From positions 120,398 to 184,397 of the forward strand of contig PYSS01000053.1 in the NCBI GenBank assembly GCA_003049465.1: a stretch of 64,000 nt of DNA, in the 5' to 3' direction. The notes beneath the pieces are model-generated. The model saw nothing but the letters and a program-made list of their open reading frames with translations. It searched no databases and had not been told where the DNA came from. Each line of letters starts with the position of its first letter. The stretch's first letter is position 1. The DNA is from Magnaporthiopsis rhizophila. Its lineage: Eukaryota > Ascomycota > Sordariomycetes > Magnaporthales > Magnaporthaceae. A program made the translations under genes and the position numbers. Below are positions 54,781 to 64,000 of this stretch, piece after piece.

Positions 54781-56109
54781 TGAGGTGCTTGGTATTTCTT
54801 TCTTTTCGTCTTGTTCTTGGCCGGGAGGGCGTCGGGCGTTGACGCGTCGCCGTCTCATTTCATCCCTGTCTATCCATCTCTATATCTGCCTCTGGGCTTA
54901 GAGCTGCTGCGGCCTAAAACGAGGGTGGGTGGAGGAGTCCTTTTTACTTCCGTACCTCTCTTTGTCACGGTCGGGACGGGTAGGAATCGAGGGAGGGTGG
55001 GTAGCCTGGTTGGATGGGACGGACGGTGCAACATGAAATGATGAAATGGAAGGAAACATGGAGCCGAGGGAATAAAAAACAAAAGTTGGTAAGTAGCCTT
55101 GAGATATACTCGCATGGGAAAAATTCAGGTGGCGGCCTCTATATACGCCGGAATCAACACAGCCCCAGCTGGTGAGATGTCTCTTCCTCCATCTTGCCCA
55201 TGTGTGGGAAATCGGGACAGAGTGTTGGGGTTATTTTGCTTGCGTTGGAAATGTCGACTAGACACCTAGAGCTAGGTAGGAAAGAGGGAGAGAGAGAGAG
55301 AGAGAGAGAGGGGGAACTTCATCCCTGAGATATTGTGTTCCCATCCGAGGCGGGCTGGGAAATGAGGTCTCAGTCTTGTGGTTCACAAACATTTTACATT
55401 CCCCGATCCACACGCAACACAGAAAAACACAGGAAAAGAGCGCGCGCTGATGGCGGCATTCCTGGTCCGCCCTTCACTGCCTCTCACTTGGGAAGATTCG
55501 TACCGCCGGCAACACCCTCCATCAGACCGGTTTCTACTCCAGTTTTTGACAATGGGCCCGTCCGGTCCGCCTGTCTTCAAGGGACGAGCAATACCCAAAC
55601 CGCCTACCCAACTACCTCGTAGCTACCTACAGCACGCGCCGCTTTCCCAGGATCCCCGAGAAAAGAAACAATAGAAGGCAGCAACAACAAGTCGGCGCCA
55701 TGTCCAAGACGATGATGATCCTGCCGTCCGTGGTCGAGAGCGACGAGAGGTTCCTGGGGACGACATGGGCCCCTAACCACGGCTATCACGCATCCATGAC
55801 ATCCTTGGTGGACTTTATACAGACGTGTGTGTATGCTTGAGTTTGGTATTTCTTTCTACCCTCTTTGATTTTTCCGGTCATGGACGTAACGCGACGGTTA
55901 TAGAGTCTCGAGAGAAAAACTGACACGCCTCGCGCCAACCGAGCAGGACCGACTTCGGCGCGCCCAAACAGCAGACGCTCCATTCACAGTCTCATAGGGG
56001 CAGGAGACAGGTTTCTCAGAGGACGGGGGGCAGGAACTCGTGGCGATGCTCAACCCCCGGCACCAGGCCAGCAAGCAAAGGTGGAGGGGACAGCCTTCAA
56101 AGCAAAAGC
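54781..56109. other. intergenic with GA microsatellite
   Basis: No gene is recognised. A GA dinucleotide run lies at about 55288-55310. The stretch separates NAA15 from the ankyrin-repeat gene. Confidence 0.5.
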
Positions 56110-58590
56110 ATGGGAGCGGGGGCGCCGCCTCCTCAGGGTGCCCGTGGTCACAGCCACAAGTCGGGCATTGAGCTGCCGAGAGTGCTCAACAGACCAGAGA
56201 TGCAGGTTCTCCGCAGGGAACTTACCAGCAGGTGCGGTAATGGGGGCAAGAGCAACCTAATGGCGGCCCAGGAGCTGCACGCGGCCATCGAACGCCGAGA
56301 CCCAACAGCCGTTTACAATATGCTCCGCTCCGGAGTCGACCCAAACTTTACACGTGGTGGAGGCATCGGCGGCGCCCGGGGCAGAAACTACTACGATGGT
56401 TCGGCAGGGAGGCGATTAGCTGGCAACACTACCAGTGCCACTGCTACCAGGAACACGGCGCCTACAACCTCCGAGGTGACACCGCTGCACCGGGCCTGTT
56501 CGGTAGGGTGCCTGGACGCAGCCGTGTTCCTGGCGCTGGCGGGCGCTGACCTTGAAGCGATCAGCCCGTCGGGCGAGACGGCTCTGGTGCGGGCGGTGCG
56601 ATGCGAATTCCCAGACGACTTTGTCCTGCTCTGCTGCGAGCTGGGCGCGCGGGTTACGCCGTCGACCGGTACGGTCGTACAGCGCTCCATTACGCCGCGG
56701 GTTTGGTGCGACCTGACGAGTGTGGGAGCAACAACGGCTTGAGCGGCGAGCAAGCGCCGCCAGCAGCACTCGTCCTGGCTGCTCACGGGGCTGACGTGAA
56801 CCACCGCGATGCTGATGGGCGGACGCCCATGCACGCAGCCGTGACGGCCGGCAAGACCCGCGCTGCGGTGCTGTTGGCTCGAAACGGCGCCGACGTCGAC
56901 GCGGAGCTCCCAGGGGGCGCTACACCGCTCCTCCTGGCCGTGCTACGACGTAGCGTAGCCGTAGCTCGGGTCCTTTGCGAGCACGGTGCGGCCGTTGACG
57001 GGCGGCGGCGGGGCAGGACATGGGGAGATGGCCGGAGCAGCTCTGTTGTCGTTGCCAAGACGCCCCTAGTCTGCGCCATCGAGACGGGATGCGCCGAGAT
57101 GGTACGGGTGCTGCTGGAGGCCGGGGCCGATGTGAACTTGCGATGCGGCCACGGTGCCGGGAGCAGCAGCAAAGACGAAGGAGGCGCGGCCAGATATAGG
57201 AGCGGAGACTACCCGCTTCTGGCAGCCTCGCGGCTGGGCAACAACGAAATCGTCGACCTTCTCCTCTCGCACAAGGATACAGATCTATTTCGCGCGGCAG
57301 AGACCATTGACGAGGACCAGAGCGGCAAAAGTGGTGGCGGCTGCTGGAGCGGGCAAACACCGCTCCACGCAGCGGCAGCGGGCAACCACATCGAGGTGGT
57401 GCGCCGGCTGGTCGCGGCTAGGGCGGCAGTTAACCCCGTCAACGAATACGGGGCTACGCCGCTGCTTCTGGCGGTGCGCGCTGGCTACGAGGCTGTGGCG
57501 CGTGATCTTCTGGGTCCTGGTGCAGCGCCTGCAGAAATCCCGAGCCGGGCCGACCGTCGGACGCCGACGGCGCTGTGGCACGCGATAGACCGGGGCCTCC
57601 TAGACTTGGCGCGCCTGCTCGTCGAGCGAGGGGCGGATCCGCTCCGCGAGGTAGATGATGGCGGGTCGACCTCTCTGCATCACGCGGCACGCAAAGGGGC
57701 CGACGTTATTGTGACGATGGTGTTGGACCGGCTCGACAGGAATCGAAAGGCCAAGGAGACGCACAGTACGGCCGACGACGCAGACAACAGAGGCAGCGAG
57801 TCTGGGAGCGATTCGGACTGCACCAGCGTCGGCGACAATGACAAAGGGTTGAAAGTCGTGGTCGAGACCATCGAAGCCAAGGGCGAGGATGGTGAGGGAA
57901 AGACGCGAGGACAGGATCGTCAGCCGAGGGCACAAGACCCCACAAGCGAGGACAGACCTGTAGCAGAAGCAGCCGAGCTGAGGATGTCACTTCTAATAAG
58001 CGCCGCGGAGGGAGGCCACCTCTCCACAATCGAGCTACTCCTATACCGTGGCTCGCTCGCCGAAGTGGCAAACGCGCGCACGGCGGCAGACGACAGCATC
58101 CTCGCGGCAGCGACTGGCAGCCCAGAGGTGCTCCGATTCCTGCTGGACTTGCGGAAGCCACCAGCGGGAGACGGCAAAGAGGGCCGGGAAGACAAGGCTG
58201 GGGATGGCGGGGGTTGCGGCAGGGGCCTGGGGGCGTCCCTGGTAGCACTGGTGGGCGCAGTGGTGGGCGGCGGCGGAGGGCACCACCATAGGCACCAGCT
58301 GCGGCGGCCGCGGGCTGTGGCCGACAAGGGCTCGGGCCGTTGTTGGACGTCAACCGGCGGAACCGGCACGGGGCGACGGCGCTACACTACGCAGCGCTGA
58401 GGGCCACGCCGAGGGCGCCAGGCTGCTTCTGCAGCGAGGCGTGCGGCAGTCGGCGACGGTGGAGATCTATGAGTCGGCCGACGACCTCTGCGCGAGGAGG
58501 AGCTACCGGCAGGGCACCGCGGCCGGGCTGGCGAGGCAGAAGGGCTACGACGACCTTGCCGACACCATCGAGCGTCTGCAGGTGTGCTGA
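56110..58590 (+). pseudogene. Ankyrin-repeat protein gene broken by three frameshifts
   Basis: About 820 codons of ankyrin-repeat protein are visible, but no single frame covers them. From the ATG at 56110 one frame gives AAQELHAAIERRDPTAVYNM and TPLHRACSVGCLDAAVFLAL up to CELGARV near 56660. The next frame carries DRYGRTALHYAAG, GRTPMHAAVTAGKTRAAVLL and GQTPLHAAAAGNHIEVVRRL, and continues to about 58290. A third frame gives LLDVNRRNRHGATALHYAA (58340-58396). A fourth gives GHAEGARLLLQRG to a stop at 58588. Each change equals loss of one base, and no intron signals explain them. Either this is a recently decayed gene or the assembly has single-base errors in GC-rich DNA. Ankyrin repeats mediate protein binding; partners are unknown. 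Overall similarity is to fungal multi-ankyrin proteins. Confidence 0.85.
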
Positions 58591-60642
58591 GAAGAGAGCG
58601 AGTGGGACGGCTGACTGGTGCTACCAAAGGCAGGTCGTCCAGGGTTGGGTAATCCAAGATTGACAAGCAATGGGTGTACCTCGCTGGCACAGCTGTGTAG
58701 GGTGGCCGCAGGAGGCGGGCGGGACGGGTCATTGGAGCGCGTGAGAGGCGATCGGTGGTTGATTCCGCTGCAGGATACGGATACATACATGACGCAGATT
58801 CTCAGTGGGCGCGGATGGATGGTCGACTCCGGTAGTAGTCGAGGGGGTGAGGAGGAGAAGGTGGAGGGCAAGAGAGGATGAGACAAGGATAGTCAGACAC
58901 CGACGGGCGTGTGGTGAGAGAGCTGAGAGCGAGATGTGATTTTGCGTGGATTTTTTTTTTTTTTTTTTTTTTTCCCTGTTCATTTCTTGATCCGCCTGAA
59001 TTTGGTTGTATTCGCATGTATTTCCAGTCTCGGGTTAGGCAGTCGTGTCCTTTATCTTTTGGGCAGTCTCGACCTCAGGTTCGCTGTCTCCTTCCTCCTT
59101 ATCCCTCGCGCCTTCCGCGTATTCTCCCAACCAACCTTCACTAGTGGCGGGCGGGCGGGCAGGCGGTCTTCACGCGCATCTGCGCTGCACCTGCAACGCC
59201 AGGGCCAGGCAGAAGGCAAAATCAAGCCGGCCAGCCGCCACCCCTGCTCGCGGAAGGCGCTTGTTTGGGCAGGCCGCAGGGCGCGGTCACGTGCGCGGCG
59301 CCTCGACACCCTTGGCCTCTGGCCGCCGCCAGGGAAGGACGGCCCGATCTCCAGATCGATCCAACGTAGATCAGCCTGGGCCAAGACCCCCCAAGGGGCA
59401 CCTACTCCAAGAGAACCCACCGGGCGCAACGCAACGCAACGCCGGCGAGCGACCACAGCATTGGAATATCGGCACCGCATCGCGACAAACAACACAAACG
59501 GGTACACGGCGCCGGCGGCCTTTGATGCCACGCCAACGACGGCATGATGCATGTTACCTACCGCAAGTAATAGTGACAAATTGAAAAAGAAAAAAAAAAA
59601 AAAAATCACAGCGGAGGGAGGGGTGGCCTTGGAATGACCGCCCCCCGCAGATAGCAAAACCCCTCATACGTGCGTATCACCTCCATAGGCAACATAACTA
59701 TGGCCAGGCAAAAAGATGGAAGCCCGGAGAAATAGACTAGCCGCCCGTCGCGTCCGTGGGGCCTTTCTGTCCGAATGTTTTGACCCTTCAGAAAGAGCCT
59801 AATGTGCAACCTCGACTTCAGCCAGAAGGGAAGCAGGAGAAGGGGTGGGATGCGGCCGCGCATCGCTTGGTCTCGACTTGTGAGCCACTCTGTGAGAAGG
59901 ACAAGCACTCCCCCATGGCAAGGTCCGCATGGTCGCGGAAGACGGCCGCCTGCACTTAATTTGCTTGGCAGGCCAGAGGGAGCGCGGGTGTGTTGAGGAT
60001 CCCGAGACACCGCACCGGGTTTGCTGTTGCTCGGACAAAGATCCGTCCATATGTATGTGTTGCCCGGAGGTAGGGTAGCCACGTCAGACCTTTGAGAAGA
60101 TAGGAAATGGTACCTGGGTTGGTGGTACATACAGCAGGTGCATAGGCCGGCACATAGGTAGGTAGGTACCTGTACCTACCTTCTAAGTAGGTGGGCAGGC
60201 ACCTAATATCTTGAACTGTACTACGAGGGGTGTGGGTACGGGTTAGAAGGTTTTTGGCGGAAAACTTTTTTTTTTTTTTTTTTTTTTTAGAAAAAAAAAA
60301 TACAATAAAAACAAAATAAAAACAAAACCTGACCACAAACTTGATCGGGCCGTCTTTTACGATTATATGCGGGCGCATGGACATGGAAGGTCCATGTGCC
60401 ATGTGTTTGCATACCTGCCCGCTCGCGTATAGGTATTTGCATTTCCATACCCGGCTGGCTGCCTGGTTCGCGCGCGGGGCGTCTGCATCTGCGTATTATT
60501 TTCGAGGCCGCCGCTATGGCGACAGGGATTAGGGCCCCCGGATGCTGCTGCTGCTGCAGGGTGATGATGATGGAGGGCATCAGAAAAGAAACAGGAGGGA
60601 ATGCGAATGCCAGCCATCCGTCTATCTATCAATGACCTACCT

Positions 60643-60677
<35 letters not shown>

Positions 60678-63600
60678 GCAGCAGCCAGCCTGTGGGGTCC
60701 ACCCCGGCCAGCCAGCCAGCCACCATAAAAGGCCCGTCGCGGCGACCAGCAAGGGAAGAAGGAGGGAGGGTATAAAGAACTACCTATTGGGTGTGTGGGT
60801 AGGAGCGGGAAAAAAGAATGATTTGCAAAAAAAAAAAAAAAAAACTCCCGTACATATGCTTCCTAGGCGACTGGGCAAGGGTCATGATGACTGGCCCGCG
60901 CCCGCTCGCCAACCCGTGTTTTGGAAAAAGCTTGAATATGACTGGCACATGTTGTAGTGCTGGCTGTCCCTTTTCCCGCACAGCCAACACAATTGTGGCC
61001 GAGGAGGGAGGGGCGTGGGCATGGACGGTGGTAAACCGGGAACCGTCGAGAGTTGATCGAGGTGTGGCAGCGACGCTCAGGGGTTGGTCCCGTTCAGCAA
61101 GCAGCCAACTACGCGTGTACACAACAATGACTCTTGATATGGGTGGTTCCCAGGGAGGACAAGAGAACGACGTGAATAGCCGGTTGGCTGACGTGGAGTG
61201 GTTTTGTGTGAAAGAAACACTTTGGTGTGAGCTCGATAGCCGAAAGTCAAATGAAGGACGGTGCGAGCGATAGATCGGGCAATACGGCCAAATAGTGATG
61301 AGAAGAGCTGGCGCATTTCAGCTCGCAAATTCCGGGAACCTGCCCGTGAAAGTAGGTAGTAGTGTCCAGTCATGTCGCCGCCATTTCGGCTAGGTGCTCC
61401 CCCAGCTGACACTGATAGGCGTTCCAGAACACCGTGAGTCGAAAGAAAACGATAGTGAGATACACTAGACGCTCGGAGATCACACACTAGAACATTAGGC
61501 GAGGAGGGAGAGACAAAGAGAGAGCCCAAGCACCGCTTGCCGCGCTCCCTTGCCGCACAGCTAGTCTCTTCTGTGCCACCCACCACCATCTTTCCCTCAT
61601 ATCTGCTAAGGTTCGACCGGCCTCTCTCTCTCCCTTGATCCGAAGATGGGGTCAGGCAGGCAGCGCAGCTGCGCCAGCCAGAGGAGAGGAGATATGTATT
61701 TAGGTATGGTACGCACGGGCTCGATAACCCTACATCGGCTAATCTGCCAGACTGGCTTCGCCCTTGAAGATCGATATCTACATGCATGAATATGCGGGCA
61801 AAAAGCCCACTCGACTAGCAAGTCCGAGTGAGCCAAGGAGGAGGCGTGGCTGCCCGTGTGCCGCCCGCCTGGCCAGTGTGTGCGCCGGAAAAGAACCAGC
61901 CAGTCAGTAGGCGCCTACCTACTATGGGGTCAGGCAGCCAGGCCGGACTGGGCTGGGGTAGGCTAGGCTTTCGTGACCATCATCGCCCATGATCCCGGAC
62001 ACTGCCGCAAAATTGCTGTCGATGCGATGGACTGGTAGCGTCGCACTGGGAGGGAGACGTGCCCAAGGCCAACCCCCTATTTGGGGCGAATCCTTGGGCT
62101 CCCGGGGACGGTCCGTCTCCCAAGAGAGGAAAGAGAGAGCCGAAGAATAAAATAAAATAAAATCTTGCAGCCATGGGCTACAAGCCAGCCACCCCCTCAC
62201 TCGAGACTTGGGCTGGGGTACTTACTTGCTTCTGGGGAAGAAAAAAAGATGGTGTAGGACACGGTGGCCAAGTCACACGCGCACATGGCGGCGGACTAAG
62301 ATCAAAACAACCTCACCACGAGGCCGGTTCGGCTTGACTCGTCTTGAGTTCAAGCCTGCTGACTGTGCTGAGGAAGGTTCGTCAACGCAGAAAACGTTAG
62401 GACAGGCTGCAATTTCGGACGTCATCCCAGCCGGGTTCGTGTGGGAAAGACCCCAAAATTGAGCCGCCTCTTCGGACGATCAGGGCTGGGGGCTGGCACA
62501 AATCAGCGGGCGGAACGGGACGTCTTGTCGTTCGTTCGTTCATCCTTTTTTTCTTCCTTCTTGTTTCTTTCTTGCCTAGGTGACGTTGCACGGGCAAGCC
62601 AAGCCAGTCAACTGACGAGTGAGCCGCACGCACGCTGAGGCACGCTGCCTTCTCCGCGCACCCACCTCGTTGAAATCTGGCAGCGGCCGTGCGCCATGGG
62701 CATAGTTTCTTGGCGTCGTCGTCCTTCTGTCATTTTTTTTTTTCCTTTTCGCTTCTTTTTCGCGGCAACGGGCCTTGCTGAGCCAGGGTCGGTGCCCACC
62801 AAGCATGGACCAGGGCACGGAGAGTGATACCGGGCGGCACAAGCCGCGGGAAAAAAAGGCGCCAGAGCCCAGTACCATCAAGGCGGTTCTAGTGGTGCGA
62901 AGAGCGCGCGTGTGCGCTAAGATTGCCGCCCCCAAGGCTAGCGCAGAACTCCAAGATGATGTGGATGTGGGCTGTGGGCTGCATATTTCCCAACTTCATG
63001 CGCGCCACTCCAGGAGACGAGCAGGGTGTGTGCGGCCCCTTCTGCTGCTGCTGCTGCGTGCCCTGGCGCCCCCTGGTCGGCGTTTTTTTTTTTTCTTTTC
63101 TTTTCTCATGTTGTGTATCGGGCTATCCCTGCCGCAGTGCAGGTCATGGGTGCTGCACCTCTCAGGCCACCACCTCGAAATGACATGTCATGATGGCGCC
63201 CACCGACAACAAAAAAAAGGGACAGCGAGTGAGTGATGAGGGGGAAGAAAAGGAAACCTAGAACGTATCGACCGCCACCAGGTGACCACCTCGCCCAGAA
63301 GCTGACGTTCGTTTTAACATCAGCCTAGGGTACCGTTCCTGGACGGCTGGCCGCCAGGCCGGGCCTCCTTTCGCCGGCGTCAAAGCTCCCGCGCCGCGCC
63401 ATCATGCGGAGAGCACTAAGGAAGAAAGCACCTACCCAATACGTCCAAAGGTAATAATGACCAGCCCCAAGCACTGCTGGGTCGGGCGGACTCAGGACGC
63501 CCACTGAAGGACAGCTGCCGGGCAGCTGTCCAATTGCTCTCGAACCTGGTTCCCTGCTCGGCCATTCTCCTGCCCGCCCAGGGAAGAGCCAGGGTCGAGA

Positions 63601-64000
63601 AAAGAGCACACCGCGGTTATGGGTCCCAGGGGCTATCTAAACGGAGTTTGTTCCGACATAGGGAGCTAATTGTCCAACGTTTGGTGTAGCAGCCGCACAG
63701 CACCACCCTCTGCTGATTTACGAAATACGACGCGCGGCGGCGACAGCGCGCGAGCGATTGAGGCAGTGTCGAAACCTGCACGGCGCACGCGCGCACCCCA
63801 GGAGGTACCAGGCAGGAGGTGATATGTAACGGGCCGGGCACCACTTCGGGGCGCATCAGGAGAAGCCGATGAGGCTGCACTGACAGATGCACACGCACAG
63901 CTTTTTCCCCACATCCACATCTCAGCGCATGGGGGCCGTTTTCTGCCAGCTTCCACCAGTCGGCTGCCCGTATCCTGCCCCAGTCCCACCATGCCCAGCC
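58591..64000. other. 5.4-kb gene-poor region with microsatellites and homopolymers
   Basis: No protein family is recognised on either strand. Landmarks: T-runs at 58951-58973 and 60266-60288, A-runs at 59591-59605 and about 60829-60844, a GT dinucleotide run at 60646-60676, TAGGTA/GTAGGT repeats at 60155-60205, and a GGCGGGCGGGC stretch near 59146-59165. It may be the large upstream region of a gene beyond the window, or contain non-coding transcripts. Confidence 0.5.
60646..60676 (+). repeat. GT dinucleotide microsatellite
   Basis: About 15 consecutive GT units, directly followed by TTGCAGCAGCC. Confidence 0.85.

Noticed and set aside
55288..55310. GA run considered as a GAGA-factor-type site
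   Set aside because: No supported promoter is adjacent, and such runs are common microsatellites here.
60646..60676. Possible regulatory or Z-DNA element at the GT run
   Set aside because: A simple microsatellite with no nearby gene; no functional evidence in the sequence.
62805..63236. ATG frame beginning MDQGTESDTG
   Set aside because: It runs into poly-Leu and poly-Phe from simple repeats, has no domain and lies in the gene-poor region.

Overview
The window is nuclear DNA of a filamentous ascomycete (Pezizomycotina; a Sordariomycete is my best guess). Genes are GC-rich and carry short GT-AG introns of about 60-135 nt. Intergenic DNA contains long A/T homopolymers, microsatellites and scattered TAGGTA-type repeats. 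The gene set is fungal: a PTH11-type receptor, CE5 and GH115 wall enzymes, IML2, a KEX2-type secreted precursor. Nothing bacterial, viral or CRISPR-like was seen. Two single N bases (25432 and 31128) lie in or near very long homopolymers and probably mark assembly joins.

Layout. 0-9 kb: 5' part of a PTH11-like seven-helix receptor gene (minus), a 66-residue secreted peptide (minus), an FAD monooxygenase (plus) and a SulP sulfate permease with an 11-His run in its STAS domain (minus). 11.6-16.4 kb: a CE5 cutinase/acetylxylan esterase followed on the same strand by a GH115 alpha-glucuronidase, a plausible xylan-debranching pair. 16.9-19.8 kb: a kinesin (minus) whose P-loop codons are split by a GC-AG intron. 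22.9-24.8 kb: an acidic, probably nuclear, protein. 26.7-30 kb: an Mpv17/PMP22 membrane protein and phosphoglycerate kinase. 30.6-31.3 kb: proteasome-lid subunit SEM1, damaged by an N and homopolymers. 32.9-36.6 kb: IML2 and a fatty-acid-hydroxylase-like membrane protein (convergent). 39.7-42.6 kb: an alpha/beta hydrolase with a long disordered N-terminus. 43.3-45.9 kb: a divergent pair, an F-box-like protein and a DapA-family aldolase. 46.3-47.4 kb: a secreted repeat precursor with dibasic cleavage sites. 50.5-54.8 kb: MIX23/Cid2 and NatA auxiliary subunit NAA15. 56.1-58.6 kb: an ankyrin-repeat gene broken by three frameshifts. 58.6-64 kb: no gene recognised.

Most genes are unlinked housekeeping functions (glycolysis, protein N-acetylation, proteasome, mitochondrial import, motor transport). 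The host- or environment-facing genes are the receptor, the two secreted peptides, the two wall enzymes and perhaps the monooxygenase. The most notable locus is 46265-47404. It encodes a signal peptide and KR-bounded cationic amphipathic modules, two of which are a near-perfect internal duplication. This is the architecture of a KEX2-processed precursor that releases several membrane-active or signalling peptides.
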